Part shown: one piece after another, positions 33,902 to 42,293 of the stretch
Position numbering within the stretch: the stretch's first letter is position 1
How the letters are laid out: each line of letters begins with the position of its first letter
Source: DASUHT01 sp038230835
GTDB lineage: Bacteria > Actinomycetota > Thermoleophilia > Gaiellales > JAICJC01
Length of the DNA stretch: 64,000 bases
Direction of reading: 5' to 3'
Assembly (NCBI GenBank): GCA_038230835.1
Contig: JBBRMM010000005.1
Location: forward strand, 119,400 to 183,399
The notes under the pieces: generated by a model
The model's input: only the letters and a program-made list of their open reading frames with translations
What the model was told of the DNA's origin: nothing
Database searches by the model: none
Program-made: the position numbers and the translations under genes

Positions 33902-35872
33902 GTGTCGCGCATGCTGCTTGGTTCCGCCACCCTGGACGAGCTCTTCCAGCGCATCACCGAAGAGCTGAAGCGGCTCGTTCCGTATGACGCGGTCACCATC
34001 TACCAGGTGGACGAGGTCGCGCAGCTGCTGGTGCCGCTGCTCTCGGTCGACACCTGGGCCGACGAGATCATGGGCTCTCCGAGCTCGCTCGACGAGGGGA
34101 TCACCGGGTGGGTGGTGCAGCACGGCGTGCCCGAGAACCTCCCCCAGGCCCACAACGATCCGCGGATCACCGTGGTTCCCGGCACCCCCGAGGACGAGCA
34201 GGAGGCACTTGCCTCGGTGCCGCTGATCGTTCGGGACGGCACGATCGGGGCGCTCAACGTGTACCGGCTCGGAGACGACGTTGCGTTCACCGACGACGAG
34301 TTCGAGCTGATCTGCCGCTTCGCCGACCTGGTCGCGCTCGCTCTGGACAACACGCAGAATCGTGAGCGGCTGGTCAAGGAGGCGCAGACCGACTGGTTGA
34401 CCGGGCTGCACAACCACCGTTTCTTCCACGAGCGGCTGCGGCGCGAGCTCGAACGTTCTCGACGGTACGCCAGGCCGGTGTCGCTGATCGTGTTCGATTT
34501 GGACGACTTCAAGCTCCTGAACGACGTCCACGGCCATCACGAGGGCGACCTGGTGCTGCGGCGGGTGGCGGCGGCGGCACGCGAGGATCTGCGGACGAGC
34601 GACCTCGCCTGCCGGGTCGGCGGCGAGGAATTCGCGATCCTGCTGCCCGAGACGGGCAAGCGCGCCGCGCGGGCGGCCGCCGAGCGGTTGTGCGCTCGCG
34701 TCCGCTCGCTGCCGGGCGAGCGCCTGGTGACGGTGAGCTGCGGGGTTGCCACCTTCCCCGGGGATGCGAACGACGCCACGGAGCTGCTCACCGGTGCGGA
34801 CGCTGCCCTGTACACCGCCAAGGCGCGCGGGAAGGATCGATCGGCGGCGTTCACCGCCGCCGTGAGGGCGCGTCGAGCCGGTGGTGCCGCGGCGGAGTTG
34901 GAGTCGTTGACCCAGCTGCGCGCGCTCTCGACGCTCGCCGGACGGCTCAACCGGCTGAACGACGTGCACCAGATCGGCACTACCATCGTCACCGAGCTGC
35001 GGGGGATGGTCGACTATCACAATGCCCGCGTGTACGTGGTCGCGGAGTACGGCGAGACGCTCGAGCCGATCGCCTTCCGCGGCGAGCTGTCGGAGTACCA
35101 GGGGGAGACGCTGGACGCGCTGCGCTCGCGCGTGGGGGAGGGCATCACCGGCACCGCTGCACTCACCGGTCGCACCCTCAACGTGACCGACGCCAACGAC
35201 TGCGAGTTCGCCGTGGACGTGCCGGGCACTGCGGACATCGAGGAGTCGATCCTGGCCGTGCCGCTCCGTTACGGGCCGCGCACGGTCGGTGTGATCGTGC
35301 TCTCGAAGCTCGGCCTCGACCAGTTCTCGGCGCTCGCGGTGCGGGTGCTCGAGCTGCTGGGCGCCCAGGCCGCGGTGGCGCTGGAGAACGCCCGGCTGCT
35401 GGATGCCCAGCGGCGCGCTGCGGATGTCGCCGAGGGCCTGCTCTCGATCGCGACCATGGCGTCGCACGACCCGTCGTCCAGCCGTCTTGCCCAGCACGTC
35501 GTCACGGTCGCCTGCCGGCTGACCGGTGCCGCAGGAGCCGCCGTGGTGCAGACGGGCGGGCTCCGCCACCGGGTGCTCGCAAGCGACGGCGAGGAGTGCG
35601 TGCGATCGGTCGCCGTGGCCGCCTCGCGGGTCGTCGATCCACGGGCCGAGGGCGCCCAGGTGCTGCAGGTGGCCGACCTGCCCGTCTCACCGACCGGTGT
35701 TCCGCGGCACCTCGGCACGGTCGTGGCCGCGCCGCTGCATGGCGGAACCCTCGTGCTGCTGTGCGAGCAGCTCCCGGCGCCGATCCTCGCGACCACCACG
35801 GCGCTCGCCGGACAGGCCACACTCGCACTTCGGAACGCGGAGCTGCTGGCACAGCTGCGACGCGCCGGCTGA
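33902..35872 (+). CDS. GAF-GGDEF-GAF diguanylate cyclase
   Basis: About 656 residues: an N-terminal GAF domain (to about 155), a GGDEF domain (about 160-315) with DxDxFK-like FDLDDFKLLND and the active-site loop RVGGEEFAILLPE near residue 240, then one or two further GAF-like domains (350-520 and 530-655). RTSD five residues before GGEEF is an intact product-inhibition I-site. It should make cyclic di-GMP in response to GAF ligands. The first GAF helix seems to start before GTG 33902, so the true start may be upstream. Confidence 0.88.
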   Translation: MSRMLLGSATLDELFQRITEELKRLVPYDAVTIYQVDEVAQLLVPLLSVDTWADEIMGSPSSLDEGITGWVVQHGVPENLPQAHNDPRITVVPGTPEDEQEALASVPLIVRDGTIGALNVYRLGDDVAFTDDEFELICRFADLVALALDNTQNRERLVKEAQTDWLTGLHNHRFFHERLRRELERSRRYARPVSLIVFDLDDFKLLNDVHGHHEGDLVLRRVAAAAREDLRTSDLACRVGGEEFAILLPETGKRAARAAAERLCARVRSLPGERLVTVSCGVATFPGDANDATELLTGADAALYTAKARGKDRSAAFTAAVRARRAGGAAAELESLTQLRALSTLAGRLNRLNDVHQIGTTIVTELRGMVDYHNARVYVVAEYGETLEPIAFRGELSEYQGETLDALRSRVGEGITGTAALTGRTLNVTDANDCEFAVDVPGTADIEESILAVPLRYGPRTVGVIVLSKLGLDQFSALAVRVLELLGAQAAVALENARLLDAQRRAADVAEGLLSIATMASHDPSSSRLAQHVVTVACRLTGAAGAAVVQTGGLRHRVLASDGEECVRSVAVAASRVVDPRAEGAQVLQVADLPVSPTGVPRHLGTVVAAPLHGGTLVLLCEQLPAPILATTTALAGQATLALRNAELLAQLRRAG

Positions 35873-35907
35873 GCTTCTGCAGGGCCGCTGGTAGCCTTAC
35901 CGGGTCT

Positions 35908-35978
35908 GGCGACGTGGCCGAGTGGTTAGGCAGCGGCCTGCAAAGCCGTCCACACCGGTTCGACTCCGGTCGTCGCCT
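35908..35978 (+). tRNA. tRNA-Cys(GCA)
   Basis: Acceptor GGCGACG pairs with CGTCGCC; anticodon GCA in the loop after CGGCCT; T arm CCGGTTCGACTCCGG; discriminator T. No encoded CCA. A TAGCCT hexamer at 35892-35897 is a plausible -10 element. Confidence 0.95.
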
Positions 35979-35986
35979 TCGGCCCG

Positions 35987-36379
35987 TCAGCCCACCGCCG
36001 TGACCCACACCTCGCGGGTGCGCGGGCCGTCGAACTCGCACAGGAAGATCGCCTGCCAGTGCCCGAGTGCGAGCCGGCCGGAGGTCACCGGAACGAACTG
36101 AGAGCCGCCGGTGATGATCGCCTTGATGTGCGAGTCCGAGTTGCCCTCGGCGTGCGCGTAGCCAGCGTCCCGGGGGGCGAGGCGCGCCATGAACCGGCGG
36201 ACGTCGGCCGCCACGTCCGGGTCGTAGCCCTCGTTGACCGCGATCCCGGCGGTGGTGTGCGGGCAGTACACGAGCAGGGCGCCCTCGCTCAGCTCCAGAC
36301 CGGCGGCCACCCGACGCACCTCTTCGGTGATGTCGACGAGCTGCTCGCGATCGGCGGTGGCGATCCGTAGTCGCTCCAC
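35987..36379 (-). CDS. YjbQ/UPF0047 family protein
   Basis: A 130-residue enzyme-like protein with the family blocks LLVYCPHTTAGIAVNEGYDPDV, HAEGNSDSHIKAIITGGSQFVPV and GHWQAIFLCEFDGPR. Members have weak thiamine-phosphate synthase activity; their normal role is uncertain. The conserved His and Asp/Glu positions (CPHT, EGNSDSH) are present. It is downstream of the polytopic membrane protein of the pilus locus and may share its transcript. Confidence 0.9.
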   Translation of the reverse strand: MERLRIATADREQLVDITEEVRRVAAGLELSEGALLVYCPHTTAGIAVNEGYDPDVAADVRRFMARLAPRDAGYAHAEGNSDSHIKAIITGGSQFVPVTSGRLALGHWQAIFLCEFDGPRTREVWVTAVG

Positions 36380-36390
36380 GACGCCGGATG

Positions 36391-38004
36391 CTACCGGCGG
36401 CGCAGCACGATCCCGTCAGGATGGTCGTACAGCACCGTCCAGCCGGGCAGATGCCGGAGGTGACGGACGAGGTCGGAGTGCAGTGCAGCCACCACGATCA
36501 CGCCGTAACCGCGGGTGGCCGCCGCCCAGTCCGGCCCCTGGGCCTTGAGGAAGCGCGACCAGCGTTCCAACGCGGCGCGCGGGTAGATCTCGAAACGTGG
36601 GTCGAAGGCGACCCGCCCGGCGAGTCCCGGGTGGTGCCAGAGCAGCGGTGCAGACGTCAGCTCGTCGGCCATGATTCGCACTCCGGGGTGAGCGGCCGCG
36701 TAGCCTGCCGCCACGTTTACGGCCGGCATCGGCAGGCCGCTCTCGAATGTGGTGTCAGGAGTGGTCGCGAGCGCGAAACCGGTGCACAGTGGTACGGCCG
36801 CCAGGGCGACCGGGATGGTGCGTCGCAAGAGCACGGGCAGCCGACTCGAGCGCAGCGCGTCGGCCGCCAGGATCATCCCGCCCAGCGCGCAGCCGATCTG
36901 CAGCTGGATGCTGCGCTCTGGCGCCAGCGCGATCAGCGCGGAGGCGCCGAGCATAAGGGCTGCGGCCGCGCCGATCAGCATGCCCAGACCGCGGGGCGGC
37001 CCATCGGACTCGTGCGCGGCCGTGGTCGCCGACAGCGTGTCAGCCACCAGCACAGAGCTGGGGAATGCAAACCACACCTGGTAGCGGACGGCGTGCACGC
37101 CGGCGACAGCCAGCAGTGCACTGGTGCCGGTGAGCAGGAGTGACGGCCGGTAACCGCGTCCGAAGCCGAACCCGACCACGGCCACCACCAGGAACAGCAG
37201 CAGGATGAACGCCATCGAGATCGCGTCGAACCCCGCCGGAGCCCACTCGGTCACGTTCTGGGCGATCGCGGGGTTGGTCAGCACGGAGCGGTAGTAGAGC
37301 TCCAGCTCCGACGGCGAGTAGGGTGTCACCAGCAGTGCCGCGGGCGCCAGCAGCGACAGCGTGAGATAGCCCGCGAGCGACCGCCGGTCGTGCGCGCGGT
37401 ACGTGCCGACGGCGGCCCAGAGGGCGTACAGCGAGACGATCGGCACCGCCAGCAGCACCGATCCGTGCACGTTGGCCCAGACGGCCAGCACCGGCAGCAC
37501 GAGGGCGGCCGAACGGGAGAACCGTGGCCGGGCCTCGTCACGCAGGAGCAGCCAGACGACCGCCACGAAGAGCGGATAGGCCAGGTCCTGGGCGCGGATG
37601 AACGTGTTGGCGACCGCAACCGTGAAAGCGACGGTGACCCACATCAGCGTGCGCACCACCGATACGCCACGTGAGAGCAGGATGTCGGCCAGAAGCCCGA
37701 AGCCGGCCGCGATCGCAAACGAGGCGAAGCAGGCCACCCCGGCATACCCGCCGATCCTCCACAGCTCATAGAACCCCAGTTGGGCGAGCCACTGCTGGTC
37801 GACCCACGGGTGCCCTTGGCCGGCCACCGTCAGCGTGTCGATGTGGGGTGGGCCGTGCTCGGCCACCAGCCGTCCCGCGTACAGCGCCAGATAGGTGTCC
37901 TGCAGGATCGACCGGGCGGTGAATGCCCCGACGGCGGCAAAGATGACGCCGATGGTGGCGACGACCCAGCGCCTGGACGCGACCGAGGAGGGGACAGCGA
38001 GCAT
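36391..38004 (-). CDS. Large polytopic membrane protein, GT-C-like
   Basis: A 537-residue protein with roughly ten to twelve hydrophobic segments and a soluble C-terminal region of about 110 residues. The first extracellular loop has DTLTVAGQGHPWVDQQWLAQ, reminiscent of the acidic/aromatic loops in GT-C glycosyltransferases and of DUF-type membrane proteins with this layout. It lies directly after tadC in the pilus operon, suggesting a role in pilin modification or assembly; this is inference from position. ATG 38004. Confidence 0.6.
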   Translation of the reverse strand: MLAVPSSVASRRWVVATIGVIFAAVGAFTARSILQDTYLALYAGRLVAEHGPPHIDTLTVAGQGHPWVDQQWLAQLGFYELWRIGGYAGVACFASFAIAAGFGLLADILLSRGVSVVRTLMWVTVAFTVAVANTFIRAQDLAYPLFVAVVWLLLRDEARPRFSRSAALVLPVLAVWANVHGSVLLAVPIVSLYALWAAVGTYRAHDRRSLAGYLTLSLLAPAALLVTPYSPSELELYYRSVLTNPAIAQNVTEWAPAGFDAISMAFILLLFLVVAVVGFGFGRGYRPSLLLTGTSALLAVAGVHAVRYQVWFAFPSSVLVADTLSATTAAHESDGPPRGLGMLIGAAAALMLGASALIALAPERSIQLQIGCALGGMILAADALRSSRLPVLLRRTIPVALAAVPLCTGFALATTPDTTFESGLPMPAVNVAAGYAAAHPGVRIMADELTSAPLLWHHPGLAGRVAFDPRFEIYPRAALERWSRFLKAQGPDWAAATRGYGVIVVAALHSDLVRHLRHLPGWTVLYDHPDGIVLRRR

Positions 38005-38058
38005 GCTGTCCTCAGGTATCGGCAGCCGGTCGCCCCGGCTTGACGCGCCCTGCCGGGG

Positions 38059-38976
38059 CTACTTGCCGCCCGAGAACGCGTTCATCAGGTTCAGGGCTGC
38101 CGGGCCCAGCGCGACCACGAACATTGCGGGGAAGATGAAGATCACGGTCGGGAAGAGCATCTTCACCGGCGCCTTCATCGCCTTTTCCTCGGCCAGCAGC
38201 TGCCGCTTGATGCGCATGTCATGCGACTGTACGGTCAAGATCCGCGAAAGCGCGATACCCAACTGGTCGGCCTGGATGATGGCGCGGCAGAACTGTGCCA
38301 CCTCGGGTACCTCGACGCGGTCGGACAGGTTCTTGAGCGCAGCCGTGCGACTCTCGCCGATGCGCATCTCGTGCAGCACCAGGTTGAACTCGTCGACCAG
38401 CGGCCCCTGCATGCGCTCGGCCAGCTTGACCAGCGCCGAGTCGAAGCCCAGACCCGCCTCGACCGACACACACAGCAGGTCGAGCACGTTGGGTAGTTCG
38501 CTCTGCATGATCGCGTTGCGCCCGCGCACGCGGGAGTTGATGTAGAAGTCGGGCGCGATGAAGCCGATTGCGCTGCCGCACAGGCCGACCGCGAGACCGG
38601 CCACCAGGGGCACCGCTCCGGTCACGCCCACCATCAGCCCGCCGCCGAGGAACAGGGCGATCAGGCCGCCCTTGATGGCGAGGTACATCTGGGGGGTCAT
38701 CGAACGGCCAAGGCCGGCGGACATCAACTTGGCGTGGATCATCTGCGAGTCGGTCTTGGGCAGCAGCTTGAGCGTGAAGCCGGCCAGCTTGTCGGTCAGC
38801 GGACCGATCAGGCGGTCGTTGACGCTTGCCCGCGTCTCGATCTCGCGCTGGTCGCGCGCTCCGTAGCGCTTGGCCTTCTTGAGCGTGAGCGCGACCTGCC
38901 GCTGCTGCACGGTGAGCCCGGTCAGCAGCACCCAGGCGGCGGCGAAGAACATCACGATGGCTATGGCGAGCAACAT
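38059..38976 (-). CDS. tadC: TadC, type II secretion F-family membrane protein
   Basis: A 305-residue inner-membrane platform protein of the Tad pilus. An N-terminal membrane segment, a cytoplasmic region, the T2SSF domain (LPNVLDLLCVSVEAGLGFDSALVKLAER...VEVPEVAQFCRAIIQADQLG) and C-terminal membrane helices are present. It starts four bases after the VWA-TadB gene. ATG 38976 has a GGGG(T)AGG site upstream. Confidence 0.9.
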   Translation of the reverse strand: MLLAIAIVMFFAAAWVLLTGLTVQQRQVALTLKKAKRYGARDQREIETRASVNDRLIGPLTDKLAGFTLKLLPKTDSQMIHAKLMSAGLGRSMTPQMYLAIKGGLIALFLGGGLMVGVTGAVPLVAGLAVGLCGSAIGFIAPDFYINSRVRGRNAIMQSELPNVLDLLCVSVEAGLGFDSALVKLAERMQGPLVDEFNLVLHEMRIGESRTAALKNLSDRVEVPEVAQFCRAIIQADQLGIALSRILTVQSHDMRIKRQLLAEEKAMKAPVKMLFPTVIFIFPAMFVVALGPAALNLMNAFSGGK

Positions 38977-38980
38977 GGGC

Positions 38981-40864
38981 CTACCCCTTGAACGAGACGA
39001 TCTTCTGGATGATGACGCCGCCAATGCCCATCATGACCAATGCTGCGACGATCATGATCTGGCCCATGGAGGTTGTGAACAACAGGTTCATGTACGAATG
39101 GTTGAGCGCGAAGATGGCGAGCCCCATCAAGAAGGGCATCGCCAGCAGCGTGTAGGCCGACATCCGGCCCTGCGCGGTCAGCGCCTTCACCTTGCGGGTG
39201 AACTGCTGGCGCTGGCGGACGGTGTCGGCCACCATGTCCAGGATGTCGGCAAGGCTGCCGCCGACCGTGCGCTGGATGTTGACCGCCATCACGACGAAGC
39301 CGAAGTTGGTCGAGTTCATGCGCTGGGCCATCGCCTCGAGGGCGACCTCGGATGCCATCCCCAGCTGGATCTCCGACGATACGCGGGCCAGCTCGGTCGA
39401 GGTGGGCTCGGCGCCCTCCTTGACCACGCTCGAGAGCGCGGAGTTGAAGGCATGGCCGGCCTTGAGCGACGCGGCCAGCGTGATCAGCGTCTCGGGCAGC
39501 TGGTTCTCGAACAGGTTCATCCGGCGCTTGGCCTTGAACTTCACGTACAGCACCGGCAGCGTCGCGCCGATCGCGAGCGGGATCAGGTTGAAGGGCAGCC
39601 CCAGTCCGAAGAAGAGCGTACCGATCGCGCCGAAGAGGATACCGCTGACCATCTGGATGTACACGATCTCGGCGGTTCGCAGCGGCAGGTTGGCCTGCTC
39701 GAGCCGGTAGGTCATGCGCTTCCAGTAGTTCAGCGATCCGGCGACCTTCTCGGTCGCAACGTACAGCTGGTGCAGCATGGTGATCTTGGGCACCTCTCCG
39801 ATCCCGGCCACCACGACCTGCCGGCGCTGCTCCGTGTGGGGAGCGATCCGCTTGGCGACGATCACCGCGGGCTTGGACGAGAGCACGACCAGAGCGGCCA
39901 GCAGAACGAACAGTCCGGCCACCATGGCGATCACCGCCCGCCCGGCGGGGCTGCTCGGCAGCTTGATCAGGCCCGACGACGGGGCCGCAGGCGCGACGTA
40001 CTTGCCGGGGGCCATCGCCGCGGCAGTCACCGGCGCGGACGAGCCGACGCTGACGGTCAGGTGAATCGGCCGGCCGCGAGGAACGAGGCTCTGGTAGGCG
40101 AAGGTGAACGTGCTGCCAAGCGTGTCGGAGATCTGCTTGTAGGCCGACTGGAGGGCGGCGGAGTTGCCGGCTTGCACCATCTGGCCCCCGGTTGCCGAAG
40201 CCAACTGCTGCAGCGACGCGGTATCACTGTTGGTGCTGGTTGCGACCGTGTAGATGGTGACACCGTCGGCCTTGGCGGCCGCGACCGCCTGGGCCAGCGT
40301 CGCCTTCTCGCCGACGGAGGTGCCGTCGGTCAGCAGCACGAGCACGTGGCGGCCGGCGTGCTCCTTGGCGAGGTCGGCCGAAGCCTGCTCGACGGCGGAG
40401 TAGATCGCGGTGCCGGAGACGTGGTTGGTGCCGAGTTGGCCGAGCGCCGTGACCGCGCTCGAACTGTCGGTCGAAAACGGCGAGCCGACGTACGACTTGC
40501 TGCCGAACCCGTAGACCGCCAGGTCGGTTCCCGGAGCCAGTCCGGCCACGAACGTCTGGGCGGCCGCGATCGCGTCGGCGAGCGGCTTACCCTGCATGCT
40601 GGTGGAGGTGTCCAGGGCGGCCGCGACGGCCACCGAGGAACCTCCGGATGCCAGGGTCACCCCGGTCGCCTGCTGGCCGTTCTCGATGACCGTCAGCGTC
40701 GGCGGCTGGCCCGGCTTGGCCGTCTTGACGGTGAACCGGACGGTGGGGTAATGGCTCGGGTCGACCGAGAGGTTGGTGATCGCCGCTGTCGCGGCCGATG
40801 CTCCGCTGACGCAGAGCAGGGCCGCGGCGAGGCCGCCCGCGAGCGCCGCGCGCACCCGGGTCAC
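38981..40864 (-). CDS. tadB: von Willebrand A domain fused to TadB (T2SSF) membrane protein
   Basis: A 627-residue fusion. After a signal peptide (residues 1-25) comes an extracellular VWA domain with a complete MIDAS motif DTSTSM near residue 86 and TDGTS. It is followed by a beta-rich linker, a membrane segment (VIAMVAGLFVLLAALVVL), and a full TadB domain with LPETLITLAASLKAGHAFNSALSSVV and three more helices. TadB is the platform protein that TadA drives. The VWA part could bind pilin or a surface ligand. Its stop overlaps the end of nothing else; it begins four bases inside tadA. Confidence 0.88.
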   Translation of the reverse strand: MTRVRAALAGGLAAALLCVSGASAATAAITNLSVDPSHYPTVRFTVKTAKPGQPPTLTVIENGQQATGVTLASGGSSVAVAAALDTSTSMQGKPLADAIAAAQTFVAGLAPGTDLAVYGFGSKSYVGSPFSTDSSSAVTALGQLGTNHVSGTAIYSAVEQASADLAKEHAGRHVLVLLTDGTSVGEKATLAQAVAAAKADGVTIYTVATSTNSDTASLQQLASATGGQMVQAGNSAALQSAYKQISDTLGSTFTFAYQSLVPRGRPIHLTVSVGSSAPVTAAAMAPGKYVAPAAPSSGLIKLPSSPAGRAVIAMVAGLFVLLAALVVLSSKPAVIVAKRIAPHTEQRRQVVVAGIGEVPKITMLHQLYVATEKVAGSLNYWKRMTYRLEQANLPLRTAEIVYIQMVSGILFGAIGTLFFGLGLPFNLIPLAIGATLPVLYVKFKAKRRMNLFENQLPETLITLAASLKAGHAFNSALSSVVKEGAEPTSTELARVSSEIQLGMASEVALEAMAQRMNSTNFGFVVMAVNIQRTVGGSLADILDMVADTVRQRQQFTRKVKALTAQGRMSAYTLLAMPFLMGLAIFALNHSYMNLLFTTSMGQIMIVAALVMMGIGGVIIQKIVSFKG

Positions 40865-42291
40865 TGACCGACCGCCCGCCCGAAGATGGCCGAGCCGCTG
40901 TTGGCGGTGCCCGGAGCCTCTTCCGCGAAGAAGTTGGGGGGCAGGTTGACGCCGTTGCCGGCCATCTTGTCGAGGAAGTGCGGCTTGACACCGGTGGCCG
41001 TCAGCGGGCCGAGCAGGCGATGGCCGGCGTCATGGTTGGCTGCACCGTCCTCGACCGCCTTGGCGAGGAAGATGTCCTGCAGGGTGACGACGTCGGACTC
41101 CATCCGCAGCACCTCGGTGATGTGGGTGATGCGACGGGTGCCGTCAACCAGGCGCGACACCTGGACGATGAGGTCGAAGGCGCTCGAGATCTGCTCGCGG
41201 ATCGCCCGCAGCGGGAGCTCGACACCGGCGGTCAGCACCAGCGTCTCGGTACGCGCCAGGGCGTCACGCGGGTTGTTCGCATGCACCGTGGTCAGCGAGC
41301 CGTCGTGGCCGGTGTTCATGGCCTGGAGCATGTCCACCGCCTCGGGACCTCGGCACTCGCCGACGATGATCCGGTCGGGGCGCATACGCAGGGTGTTGCG
41401 GACGAGGTCGCGGATCGTGACCTGGCCCTTGCCCTCGATGTTGGCGGGGCGCGACTCCAGCGTGATCACGTGGTCCTGCTTGAGCTGGAGCTCTGCGGCG
41501 TCCTCGACCGTGATGATCCGCTCGTCGGACGGGATCGCCGCCGACAGCACGTTCAGGGTGGTCGTCTTACCGGAGCCGGTGCCGCCCGAGATGAGAATGT
41601 TCAGCTTGCCCCGCACACACGCCTCCAGGAACTGCCCGGACTTGTGCGTGAGCGTGCCGAACTTGATCAGGTCGGCCATCACGAACGGATCGCGGCGGAA
41701 CTTTCGGATCGTCAGCGTCGAGCCGCGAACTGCCAGCGGCGGGATGATCGCGTTCACACGCGAGCCGTCCGGCAGGCGGGCGTCCACGTACGGAGACGAC
41801 TCGTCGATGCGCCGGCCGATGCGGCTGATGATCTTGTCGATGATCCGCAGCAGATGCTGCTCGTCGACGAACTGGGCGTTGGTGCGGGTGATCTTGCCGT
41901 GCCGCTCGATGTAGATCGTCTTATGGTCGTTGACCATGAGCTCGGTGATCGAGTCGTCGCGCAGGAAGGGCTCGAGCGGCCCGTATCCGAGGATGTCGTC
42001 GGTGATCTGGCGGATGATCTCCTGCCGCTCCTGACGGGTGAGCGGCGTCTTCTCGACCGCCAGCAGCTCGGTGACGACCTCCGTCACCTTCTCCTCGAGA
42101 TCCGCATCGCTGGCGTCGGCCGCGAACATGCGAGGGCCGAGCCGGGGGATGATCTCCTTGTGGACGCGGGTCTTGAGCTCGGCGAACGGATCGCTGATCG
42201 TCGACGAGCGGTCGGTTACGGCCTGCTTGTGATCGGAACCCTCCGGGGACTCGTCCGTGGTCGAGACCTGGATGCGCGACTGAAGTGACAT
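40861..42291 (-). CDS. tadA: TadA/CpaF pilus assembly ATPase
   Basis: A 476-residue secretion ATPase that powers Flp pilus extension (and probably retraction). The N-domain has LGYGPLEPFLRDDSITELMVN. The core has Walker A GGTGSGKTTTLN near residue 235, the Asp box TVEDAAELQ, Walker B RIIVGECRGPEA and the His box LTTVHANNPRDAL. It starts two bases after cpaE, and four of its 3' bases overlap the VWA-TadB start. Confidence 0.97.
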   Translation of the reverse strand: MSLQSRIQVSTTDESPEGSDHKQAVTDRSSTISDPFAELKTRVHKEIIPRLGPRMFAADASDADLEEKVTEVVTELLAVEKTPLTRQERQEIIRQITDDILGYGPLEPFLRDDSITELMVNDHKTIYIERHGKITRTNAQFVDEQHLLRIIDKIISRIGRRIDESSPYVDARLPDGSRVNAIIPPLAVRGSTLTIRKFRRDPFVMADLIKFGTLTHKSGQFLEACVRGKLNILISGGTGSGKTTTLNVLSAAIPSDERIITVEDAAELQLKQDHVITLESRPANIEGKGQVTIRDLVRNTLRMRPDRIIVGECRGPEAVDMLQAMNTGHDGSLTTVHANNPRDALARTETLVLTAGVELPLRAIREQISSAFDLIVQVSRLVDGTRRITHITEVLRMESDVVTLQDIFLAKAVEDGAANHDAGHRLLGPLTATGVKPHFLDKMAGNGVNLPPNFFAEEAPGTANSGSAIFGRAVGQ

Positions 42292-42293
42292 GG

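Noticed and set aside
33770..35569. Long minus-strand frame opposite the GGDEF gene
   Set aside because: No recognisable domain and complete overlap with a protein carrying intact catalytic motifs.
38870..42288. Plus-strand frames across the tad genes
   Set aside because: They read through conserved ATPase and membrane-protein genes in the wrong direction; composition is typical of shadows.
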